A DNA stretch of 64,000 nucleotides from Arachis hypogaea (lineage: Eukaryota; Streptophyta; Magnoliopsida; Fabales; Fabaceae). Positions 23,932 through 34,500 of the stretch are shown piece by piece. Location of the stretch: contig NC_092039.1 of the NCBI RefSeq assembly GCF_003086295.3, positions 95,562,561-95,626,560 on the forward strand, written 5' to 3'. The notes under the pieces are model-generated. The model saw only the letters and a list, made by a program, of their open reading frames with translations, did not search any database and had not been told where the DNA came from. Both the position numbers and the translations under genes were made by a program. Numbering within the stretch: the first letter of the stretch is position 1; every line of letters starts with the position of its first letter.

Positions 23932-24646
23932 TAGGGGTGGCAAGCGGGGAAGCCCGCCCCGCCCCGCCCCGCCCCACCAGAAGCCCGCCCTTTGGCGGGC
24001 TGGCCCGCCCCGCCCCGCCTAGTGAGGCGGTCCTAGAATCCTAGCCCGCCCCGCCTAACTGCGGGCTGGCGGGCTGGCGGGCTAAGCCCGCCAAAGCTCC
24101 TCTCTTTTTTTTTTTTTACTATTAACTACTAGGTAATATATATAATTTCACAACTATATTAATAAATTTATAATTTCTAATGGCATAAAAAATTATATTT
24201 TTTATATTCACAAACATTAAAATCTTTGTAATTATAAATATCTAATAAATATAATTATAAACCAAATTTTCATTTAAAATATAAGTATAAATATTCTCTC
24301 CAAAGCAAAATAAATATAATCCAAAACATAATTATAAATATTGTCTCCAAAATAACATAAACATAATTCAAAACACTCCATTTTTATCTTCACACTCTTG
24401 TAAGTTAGGTTCGGGGAAGCTAGGTTTTGGCAAAAAAATTGCAAAAATATCCCCTCACTAATAAAAACCTTGGCCCGGCGGGGAAGCCCGCCCCGCCCCG
24501 CCAAAGCCCGCCAAAACCCGCGGTTTAAGCGGTGCGGGTTAGGCGGGCTTTTGCTATTTGGCGGTCCCAATTTTTCAGCCCAGCCCGCCTTTTTTGGCGG
24601 GTTACGCAGGCCGGCCCGGCGGGTTTAGGCCCGTTTGCCACCCCTA
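23932..24646. mobile_element. Non-autonomous hAT-type transposon, 715 bp, TSD GGTACAAG
   Basis: The terminal inverted repeat TAGGGGTGGCAA-CGGG is visible at both ends (left at 23932, right as its reverse complement ending at 24646). The 8-bp sequence GGTACAAG is directly repeated at 23924-23931 and 24647-24654, which is the hAT target-site length. The subterminal arms are very GC-rich, made of many GCCCGCC/GGCGGG repeats, while the core (24110-24460) is AT-rich. No transposase is encoded. Confidence 0.85.
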
Positions 24647-24654
24647 GGTACAAG

Positions 24655-24940
24655 ATATAAGAGACCGAGACTTTTTTGTAAGCATAGAAGAAAAGGGCCA
24701 GGGAACAATAACAAACCTTTTATTGAGAAAAAAGGAGCCGCAGAAGAGTTTTTTTTTTTTTTTTTTAGTTAACGATGATTGCCATCTATTCAATATAACT
24801 TGCATGATACTTTAAGAAACAATATGACAAGCTCATGTTACAATAAACTTGTATCAAATCAACTTTTATATAATATAAATAGAGATGATAAAACACAAAA
24901 ACTTTCATAATTTTATACACATTATTTAACAAACAAGATA
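24655..24940. other. AT-rich intergenic DNA
   Basis: No gene is seen. A 15-T run lies near 24749-24768. Confidence 0.5.
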
Positions 24941-25086
24941 GTTACTTCCATAAAGACATCTTCATGTGAAAATGATATTGTAAACCGTTAGACGGTTCAA
25001 TTAATCATATTCAGTAAAACTTATGAAACCATCTAATAGTTTGCAATACAATCTTCACATAAAAATGTCTTCATAGAAATAGTCAC
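24941..25086. mobile_element. MITE-like foldback element
   Basis: The left arm (about 24941-25010) and right arm (about 25018-25086) are imperfect inverted copies of about 65 bp. The left contains GACATCTTCATGTGAAAATG and CCGTTAGACGGTT; the right contains ATCTAATAGTTTGCAATACA and CTTCACATAAAAATGTCTTC. There is almost no loop and no coding capacity. The TSD is unclear (CAAACAA-like text on both sides). Confidence 0.6.
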
Positions 25087-25773
25087 CAACAAACAATTAG
25101 TTGATGGTTCGAAATTGACACAATTGTTACATAACCGTCTCAAGTTAGTCCAACCAAACGGGATCAACTATCTAACCAGCCACCAGCCAACAGAAATAAG
25201 GGGGCAAGCGTCAACTATATTCAAGCAACAATGCAATAGGGGGGGAATGCTAATAGATTACACATTAAATATTATTTCTTTTCTTGTGATTTATGTTCAA
25301 ACTAATGAAACATTAACAATGAGGCTATACCAGGTCCTAAAAATGTGAAAAATAGTAGGGCAAAACCAAAAAAACATGCCCCTCTCTATAGTGAAAGAAA
25401 TTAACAAGGAGTAGCCAAAGCATATCCAAAAACGCTATGGCAGATATTACATGAGCAAATAACATACAAGACCTTTTGTTGCCTCCAAAATGATTATATG
25501 CGGTTTCACGAGGTAAGAAGATTCTGATTAATACAATGATGGAAGTTTTTGTGTCATCTTGCAACATACTCATTCCTTCAACCGTTTATTGGGAATAGAC
25601 TGGGGCAACCTGAAAGGAGAATTAACAAAACTAAGAATTGACACTAAATACACGAAGGAAAACTTAAATTTTTCTTCTGAAGGAAGACAGTGCAAAAGAA
25701 TGCACATATTTACTGCAACAATGACATTAGCTTATCGCAGATCAGCAGCATATAAACATTAGATCCAACAGTA
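25087..25773. other. Intergenic DNA, no recognised gene
   Basis: Short ORFs on both strands (25115-25348 plus, 25337-25573 minus, 25559-25762 plus) have no recognisable domain. By the reconstruction given under the findings, the right part of 25.8-27.2 kb may have been inverted. Confidence 0.5.
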
Positions 25774-25920
25774 GTACCTAAACCAAGGATTCAGACAATT
25801 TGTAACCCAGGTTATTTGAAGACACACGAGTAATGCGTGAAAAAAGTAGCCAATAAAGATTAAACACCGCACAAAAGAGAGGGGGAAAAACAAACAAACA
25901 ATGTCAACTTTAACCAATAT
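25774..25920 (+). repeat. Displaced copy of CPL2 intron 12 (direct orientation)
   Basis: This matches 29766-29950, the part of CPL2 intron 12 next to exon 13, on the same strand. Both begin GTACCTAAA-ACCAAGGA, continue through AACCCAG-TTATTTGAAGA and GTCAATAAAGATTAA-like text, and end AACTTTAAC. It is diverged with small indels. Confidence 0.75.
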
Positions 25921-26315
25921 GAAAAAGAGAGGGGGAAAAAAAGGAGCCCCTTTGCCTTAAGGGTGCTAGTAGCATTGGCTACCTTTGGTCGTCCAACCAC
26001 CCACACTTCAAAGTTATACAAATGCACACAACCACCACGCTGGCCTCGAAGGTAGTAATTGATTCTTTGTGGGTGTGATCATGATATTTGGTTCTCAACC
26101 TTTCTGTTTCTGGTGTCCCTCCTAGTCAAGGCTGAGAAAGATAATCTGGTTTTTCTTATAAACCAATCCAAAACTGAAATGGACTAGGTCTTAAATTTGG
26201 TTACTCAAAACAAATAGTTTACCAACAAATCAGTTTTGAACAATGTAAAGTAAACTAACCAAATTTCAAACTGGTTTAGAACCATATTTGATAATTAAAT
26301 TTAGTAGCAGACTAG
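25921..26315. other. Intergenic DNA
   Basis: No gene is seen. Two AGAGAGGGGGAAAAA-type purine runs lie near 25876 and 25926. Confidence 0.5.
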
Positions 26316-26755
26316 CACTAAGGCTTGGTTTGGTAAAACTTTTCGAAGAGGTGCTTGTGCATTTTAAAAACACAAGCTCCTCATTTTGTATTTGGTAAAT
26401 CAAAAAGACCATGTGCTTGTGCTTGCAGCTTTTAAAAGATCGTGATACTTTTGAAAGCAACTAAGGTGAAACTTTTCAAGATTGGCTTGTACTTTTCAAA
26501 ATTTAAAAGTCTAATATAACCTCATATATTAACTAATTTTCAAATTTAACGCTTAAATTTATGTCTTTTATAGTATTTTTAAATTTTAAAAGCTATTTTA
26601 CCAAACATAATTGTTGTTGCTTGTGTCTATTAAAAGTCATTTTTAATTGATTTACCAAACATAAATGCTACACTCTTTAAAAAGCTATCTTTTAAAAGCT
26701 ATCTTTTCTAAGCTACTTTTAAAAAGTAAAAGCTTTACCAAACTAAGTCTAAGTG
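26316..26755. mobile_element. MITE-like element, about 440 bp
   Basis: The ends are inverted: CACTAAGGCTTGGTTTGGTA at 26316 and, on the other strand from 26755, CACTTAGACTTAGTTTGGTA. The interior repeats AAAAGCT and ACCAAAC-type phrases in both orientations. It is AT-rich and non-coding. The TSD was not resolved, so the superfamily is uncertain. Confidence 0.6.
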
Positions 26756-27187
26756 TCTATCCGTCCCTTTCTTTTATCAAATCCCAAACATTTCTTTTGT
26801 ATGGTTGGTGCTCTCCTAGTCCGCAGGAATTAAGGTAGCTACATTTGTGATTTAGTTGATGGATGACACACAAGCTACTGAAGAGCGTAAAAAAATTTGG
26901 GCATTGGAGGGCATGAATGAGGTGATCATAGAATAGTTTCATGGCTGGGAAGAGCTACTCCACTTCAACTTGTGATATATTATGCATAAAAAATTTGGTT
27001 ATACGTCGGGAACTGAGTTGATAATTGGTTTTTTCAACTTCAAATTTAAATAATAAGACCTGGTTCGGTTTTAAAATTTTCTAGAAATAGCTGCTTTTAG
27101 GATGCAGTTTGGTTTGATACACAACAGTGTGAGGAATGATAGCTTTTGAACACACCCCTACCCCTTAGTTGTCCTGATTATTTTCTA
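26756..27187. other. Intergenic DNA
   Basis: No recognisable gene. Short ORF 26757-26942 (minus) has no domain. Confidence 0.5.
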
Positions 27188-27370
27188 CCTCCACTGATGA
27201 GAAAATAGGTATTTTCTACGAAGGAAGGATTCTCAACAAGAAGCTGCTGAGAATTCTCTTGGCTGTTTGGCAGGTAAAATGTTTTTCAAAGCTAATCCCT
27301 AAGTTTTCAGTATAATATTTCCTTTTGTAGTAGGAACGAAGAGGAATTTCTTGGAAGAGTTGTTACATTT
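27188..27370 (+). pseudogene. Inverted partial copy of CPL2 exon 13 and intron 13
   Basis: Plus-strand sequence aligns to the minus-strand sequence 29767-29579. The exon part (27188 to about 27275) keeps GAGAAAATAGGT, AAGCTGCTGAGAAT and TGTTTGGCAG, and the following GT keeps the splice donor. The intron part keeps TTTTCAAAGCTAATCCCTAA and GAGGAATTTCTTG. Substitutions change several dsRBD codons, so it is a dead fragment. It points opposite to the gene and ends about 1 kb from its stop codon. Confidence 0.88.
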
Positions 27371-27591
27371 AGAACATGATTGTTTCTCTTTTGATGTGAA
27401 ATATAAGTGAATTTCATTCTTTTGACCTTTTGGGTGAGAAATAGCACTTGATGTTCACTAAGTGTCTATGTCCAACAACTTCAACAATATCACCCGAAGA
27501 AGTTTCTGTGATGTACACAATTTTGTTTATGGCAAAGGATTATGTTGATATTTTCCAATATGATCTTGTTCAATTTGAATAATATGTTACT

Positions 27592-27740
27592 TAGAAAGTA
27601 AGAATTTTCCTTTAAGACTTGACGTATATAAAGACTAATACCTCTACTCATTGTGTACATTTGACATCATATGGTATATTATTTATAGGCTATTAGTCTT
27701 TATATACGTCAAGTCTTAAAAGAAAAATTCTTACTTTCTA
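27592..27740. repeat. Long near-perfect hairpin (49-50 bp arms)
   Basis: The left arm (27592-27640) contains AAGACTTGACGTATATAAAG. The right arm (27691-27740) is its inverse with about three differences. The 50-bp loop is AT-rich. It resembles a MITE or a hairpin-RNA precursor, with no coding potential. Confidence 0.85.
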
Positions 27741-28213
27741 ATAGGCTATAGAGTTGATAACCAAATAGATGTATTGCAGTGGTGATGTTCATAATGTTCA
27801 CAAGAAAGTGGAATCAGATTGAATTTCATAGTTTCCATCACTTTTATCGCTACCTCAATTGCATTTGCATCCTTCAAAATCATTTCTATTTATGAATTAA
27901 CCTTTCAACACAAGGAGTTTACCTTGAGCATTTTGCTGTTAGCTTAACGTTAAGTGAGCCCTACTAATTCCCTGAACTAGTCTTAAAACATCTCTAATTT
28001 GATTAAAGCTCCAAGTAAGAGCCTCAACCAAACGAAATTAGGGAATTGCACACATAACTCAAGTAAGTGCCTCAGCAGCTACACTAAGCTTTTTAGTTTG
28101 ACTAGACTTGGGTAGCACTATACTCCAAGTTGGAAACAAAACTCATTTCCTTTTTACCAACAAAGAAACTCACTCAACTAAATGAATTTAGGGAATTGCA
28201 CACATAACCCAAG
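27741..28213. other. 3' flank of CPL2
   Basis: Probable 3' UTR and downstream DNA of the minus-strand gene. The phrase TTAGGGAATTGCACACATAA occurs at about 28039 and again at about 28189, showing a local duplication of roughly 150 bp. No separate gene is seen. Confidence 0.5.
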
Positions 28214-28294
28214 TTACCTGGGGGAACTGGAACGCTTTTCTATTTGCACAATAGTAGCATTAAGTGTAGAGAGCTTTGTCTCAGCATCTGAGGC
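28214..28294 (-). CDS. CPL2: CPL2 terminal exon
   Basis: It encodes [20 protein letters not shown] followed by a short Ser/Pro/Arg tail and TAA at 28216-28214. The stop overlaps a donor-like sequence (CCCAGGTAACTT), so the exon might be spliced further in some transcripts. No downstream dsRBD exon was seen between 27400 and 28213. Confidence 0.6.
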   Translation of the reverse strand, partial: ASDAETKLSTLNATIVQIEKRSSSPR

Positions 28295-31200
28295 CTGAAA
28301 ATCATAGTGAATTAATATGATAATTACACCTACATGTCAAGTTAAGCTATTCATAGATCACCAAGTAGAACAACTTTTTACTGTACCAAAGACAAAAGAC
28401 CCCGGGGGAAACAAGAAAAAACCAATGACAAAAAAGAAAGTGTTTAGTCTCAGCAAAACCTTGCAGTACCAATCATTTGAGTTTACAAAGAATCCATGAA
28501 TATAACCATAGAGCACTCTTAAATTAATTAAACCCAGGACACTAAATAATTTTAAAAAATTAAAAAAGAACCAGAAGGAACAACAATATAATTTAGAGGC
28601 ATGAAACAGCAATATTGCTGACATGACTGATAGGGAATACTTGGATAATGGGTAATTAGCAGGGACTGACTACCAAGCCATTACCTTTTAAGTAGGAATT
28701 TAAGAGGCCCTGTCTAAGACAGCAGTAGCAGACATGAAGCCAGCTCACTCCCCATTCAGTGATTTAGCCTTCACATTGATGCTATACAATTCCATAAACT
28801 GTGTAATTCTCTATAAAATCACTAGGCATCATCTGGAGTATCTAGTCCATATACCCCTTATCCAAGCATCACCTATTTCCTTAAAACAAACAAGTCAAAT
28901 CAACAATCAGACACATTAGAAATCCCCACCTCAGAAGCACTTTCTTTGGGTAAGCCATCTTTTCTTTGCTGTTCACTAGACTCCGGAGTAACCTCATCCC
29001 ACAAGAAACCATTTTCTTGTCCAAGAGAAAGCTTGTCAAATTCGCAATCAACAGCTCTACATTGAGGCTCCATATGTGCTACATACTTCTCTGCAATTCC
29101 ATACACCAAAAATGCATTTATTTCCTTGCTATAGCTCAAAAGCCTCAAATAGAGAACAAACACCCACAATAAAGAAAATAATTGTTAAAATCAGTTTTCA
29201 CGTAATAAATAATCAACATCAACCAATACCAAGCAAAGCCAGAGAAGAAATTCCACATGCCCTCATCATTAAAATGCAAAAAGCACTTTCCTTCTCAGCC
29301 AAGTTTTGTAACTAATAAGTTCTACCTTAACTAATAAGCAAAAAGCACTTGCTGTTCACATGTATGTTAAGGTTTTTCGATAAAAAAGTTTTAGTGTTTA
29401 TGTTGCACGAAATCTGTATCCACAGATATTCTTTCAATTTTATCTCACTCCAAATTATCCTGAATCCCTCAAAAGGTAAAATTCCATAAATAATCAAATA
29501 ATCAACAAAAAGAACCTCCAAGACTGTTCTGCATGCATACACAGTACTGCAAGGACATAGACAAGCACACTCGTCAATAAATGTAACAACCCTTTCAAGA
29601 AATTCCTCTTCATTCTACTACCAAAGAAATATCATAATGAAAACTTAGGGATTAGCTTTGAAAAGCATTATACCTGCCAAACAGCGAAGAGCATTCTCAG
29701 CAGCTTGTTGTTGAGCATCCTTCCTTGTCCTACCCATACCAACACCTATTTTCTCACCAGTGAAGAGTACCTAAAAACCAAGGAATCATACAATTCATAA
29801 CCCAGATTATTTGAAGATGCAACAGTATGAGAAAAGTAGTCAATAAAGATTAACCACCGACCAAAAGACCAAGTGACCTGGCTACTCTGCATGAGTATGG
29901 AAAAACAAGCACACATCTAAAAACAAATAAACATAGTTAACTTTAACTAATCTCTGTGTGTGTGTCTGTGAGTGGCTTTTGGGGGGGGGGGGGGGAGAGA
30001 GAGGGATTTATCTTCCTACAGTACCTCCAAAACATGCTCCTCTGTAATACATGGGAAAAAAAATTGATTATTCTATAAACATTCTAAGATACAAACTGTA
30101 TCTTATTTTTAATTCTTTACTTCATTAGTATAGGAGGATTTTCAGAAGGCTACATCACTTACCATAAATCTTCAAAAATAAAAAAATAAAAAGTGTCTAT
30201 GATGCCCATTAAACTTCAGAGTAACATAACAACATCTCTGCAGCTTAAGTAAATAATTAACCAATGCATGTTACATAAACATAACTTGCAAATTAAAAAC
30301 AACACAAACAATCATATAATCACCAAAAGAGACATTGAGAAACAGAACTTAAGCTGACCTCCACTGAAAACTGCAAGTCTTTGCTGGTGCTTACAATAGA
30401 CTTAAATTCAACCTAAGAAGAAAAAAGAAAATGATGATAGTTCACTTCAATTAAAGCAGAAGAAAAAAGATTCTCACTTACATGCAGAAACCAAATGTAC
30501 CTTAGAGCAACATCGCCTGCCTATTTCTTGTAGCACTCCGATAGCAACAGAAGGTAAAATGTTTAATTTTCCAGCCTCACTCTGGATATCTTTGCCATTA
30601 GAAGATGCATGATTTGGGGATATTCCATCCTCTGCTAAAAAGCTTAGTCAATAACAAAACAAAGGAAGCAATTAAATAGACCGTAGATGAAAATAACATG
30701 CTAATGCAGCCTTTCAAAACAAGCTCCTCCCCCCCCCCCCCCCAAAAAAAAAAAAACAAAACAAAACAGAAGTACCTGAACGTATCCCTGTCTAGCCTTT
30801 CAAATTATTTAGAAAAGTAATAATTTGAAAATTCAGCTGACTGACATCAAAATCCCAAAACATTACAAACTTAAGAATAGCAAACTGTAATGATTAATAA
30901 AGATGTACTACGTAAATGCACAAACCTTCCCCAATGAATATCTATAAATGAAAATACAGATGGAACCTATGCATTATTATTTATTACATTAACATGAAGC
31001 ACAGATACACCAAATAGTTCCCTGCTGGGAACATAACAAATATGACTAGGTATTTAGATAAGAAAATGATCTAAGAGAAGTTGGATAGCTTGCACTGGAT
31101 CAATAATAAGAGAGGGGGTTAAAGGGTTAAGAAACCCAATTGCCAAACCCAGCTGACTATACATTGGCTTAAGAGATTACAGGTATGGCTCTGTTCACTG

Positions 31201-31535
31201 TCAAAGTGCATGAGTACAAAAGTAATATTGTGCTTTGCAGTAATCCCTCCGCAATATGAACCCCAGATTATCCAGGAGGTACAGACTAGAAGCCTAGTCT
31301 TCTGCAGTGGGTACCTTAAGAGAAATCCTATGCCTAACTCTTTGGGATCTCAAGCATGTCTTTAACATCCTATCTCATATAATTGGAGCAAACTCTCCCC
31401 TATTGCTATAAGATAAAAACCTTATCAGGTCATTAGCTGATACTGACCTGGGATTATCTTTCATGCACTAACCCATATTTCTCAGATAATTATAGAAGAA
31501 AGCAGGCTAATATCACAGCTTACCACACTAATCAC

Positions 31536-31571
<36 letters not shown>

Positions 31572-34500
31572 ATTTACACAACAAAAAGATACCTGTCACC
31601 TGACTAAATATCTTACGTGGCTAATCTATTCTAGGGTTACAGACCAATATTTTGAAGCTCAAGAAACCATAACAGGACCCCCCATTGAAAGGTTGATTGT
31701 TAGTCAGGTGGCAACTCAGTATATGATATACAATTATATAGAAACACTTAAAATTGGAACTGAACAAACAGAATACATAGCAGAATAACAGGTTATAAAG
31801 ATAGCATTTCAGGGAAGCCTGGAGATGAAACGGGTGAAATAGGTGGGGAAAATAAAAAAAGAAAAAGGAGATTGTCTGTATTAATTATTGTATAGTCAAA
31901 GGTTAATTGCAGAGAAATGCCATGGCATACAAGTTGCTTAACTAGAACATGATGCTGCTAGCCTACTTTAAATTCAGATTTCAGAACTTGATATTTTCAA
32001 GCAAAAGATACATCACTAACTACATTAGTCCAGTGTAAAACCCATGTATAATTCCCCTAGTACTGACAGACAAAATAATTCCATTAGGCATTTACACCCA
32101 AACACTTCATCATATGTGAAACGAATATCGATTAAATTTCAAAGGGATCTCACAGAAACTATCAGGATGTACTTAGAAAAATTAGTAACAAGAAATACCG
32201 GAAAGCTGGGACTTTGACAGTGCATTCTGCCTCTGCAAGTCACTCATGGAAAATGCCTGCATGTGAGCAAGCTCAAGCCTTCAAATTTTAAAATAGTCCA
32301 AAAAATACATCCAAAAGATTTTCAACTACAAACCTCCTCAGCCTTAAGTTGTGATGCTGGCGACAGTAAAGCATTGGGCGGTGAAACTACCATACTATGG
32401 GAAAATGGTTTCTGTTGAGCCTGATGCTTGTCAGATTTTACTGCATTTGGTTCCTTAAGAGATGCAAAAGGCCGGCTATTTGTATGAGGTCTGCTGCTAA
32501 TATCATCATCTACCAACCAGCCTCCATGTGACTGTGTTAAAGATGGAGATGGTTGTGAGGGTAGGGGCGGAGGCGGCTTTGACATAAGCGGGGGTTCAAC
32601 TGAAGTTTGACCTCTTATATCCGGACCATGCCTCATCGTTAATAGTCCTCTTTTCATGTCATGATCACGATCAAGAGAGTTGACATCATGCCTGACTGGA
32701 GGTCCAAGCAAACCAGGTTCTGAGACAAAGGTTGGGAAAGAAAAACATTAAAAGATCGCATATTTTCACGACCACAAACTAAAATTCTAGAGATGTTCCA
32801 TACTCTGTGACAGAATTGGGGTTCGTGAAGATCCAGGGCCAGCGATATTTGCAATAATACCAGCAGTTGGTTGAGAAGTTTCAGGTCTGAATTCAGCATT
32901 GTTAACCATAGGTCGAGTAACTACATCAACAGAAAGCTTATCATCCTGAAAACACGGGAAATCAAAAGATGTATCATAGACATAAAAATTCTATGGTCTT
33001 CAAAATTTGTCAAATGCATAACATAAGAAATTGCCAACAATGATTTAGTATGAAGTTTCAAAACATGTATCATAGACATAGTGCAGAAACAATAAACACA
33101 ATAAACACAATAAACCCAAAAACATTGGAACATACAGGTTGGCTTAACCTTCGCTCAACTTCTGCACCATTCATTCCTTCATTGATAGGGCCATTAGAAT
33201 TACCATTTGGTACATCCTGCCATCCAGTGAGCTTGTTAATAGTTCAGCAACAGCAAGATAAGCATTTGAGAACAGTAAAACCATTCGTATAGCTTATTAT
33301 AATTACTGAATTCAAAATCACAAATATTCCAAATTTTGATCCAATACCTCAGACATCAGGTAGTTGCTCACATCCGGGGGGTGAGGTAAACTTACAACAT
33401 CGTCTTCGAAGAAGATTTCAGCGATTCTTTGTAATAAAATCTCATCAAACTCTCTGACCCCAAGTCATAAAAAAAATAAATTAAAAACATATGGGGAAGA
33501 ATATTGAGTGTATAAAACAGTTGAGCAGTTGAGCATACAACTTACTTAAAAAAGCAACCTCTGACATTACATGCAACATTTCTTGCCACACATAGGACTG
33601 GAACAGCACTGGCAGTCTAATAAAGAAATACAGAAATTACTGAAATATTTAAATTCATAATAAAGATAAAGACTTATATAACAAACGTTGTTTCACCAAT
33701 TTATAACTTTACTACTCTATAATTTTTTTTTTTTTGGGTGAAAGAAGAATTTCATTAAGATTAGGAGAAGGATAATAAAAGATTGGGATAAGAGTTCTCA
33801 CATAAAAGGAAAAAAAAAAAACAAAGATTTATCTATAAAGCATGGCTTTCCAATCTCTAACATGTATGAGAGGGAAAGTCCCCTAGTTCCTACATGTCTA
33901 ATCCTATCTCAGAACACATGCTTCCTAGAAAATCTGCCATTAAAGATGAGTGCATGACGCTCCAACCATATACTCCAAACCCCTTCTGTATAATTGTATT
34001 TAGTTATTCACTCCCACATTTTGTTTAACCCCTCATTTCCTCCTCCTCCTCCTCCACTAGGTATAGCCAAAAACAATTCATTCCTCTACCAATAACACAT
34101 TTAAAATTAAAAAATAAAACAAAATAAAATAAAAGATAAATACAAGGTAGTGGATATTGCCAATCTTTTTTTTATGTTAGTCCCAATTTAATAAGATTTT
34201 GTTGTAGATGTTGTATTGGGAGTAAAATCTCCCAATTAGAAGTGGCATTATCAATTTGGGAGTGGCAAACACTCCACTCCGTAACTAACAGTACCTCGGC
34301 TTGGGGAGCATAATATGGAGTAAAGGCAGGAACCACATGAACCCTAGGCTGGTCTTTGTCTTCCCAAACTTTCGATCGATCATCAATCACCATTGCCATT
34401 TTAGGATGGCACATACCATCTTGAAAAACATTTAGTAAGGATTTTCGCGAGCCTGCAAATAAATGATTAAGAATACGAAGAACATAAAAAAAGGAACAAT

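Noticed and set aside
25337..25573. Minus-strand ORF with hydrophobic residues
   Set aside because: No domain, no splice context, and no support beyond length.
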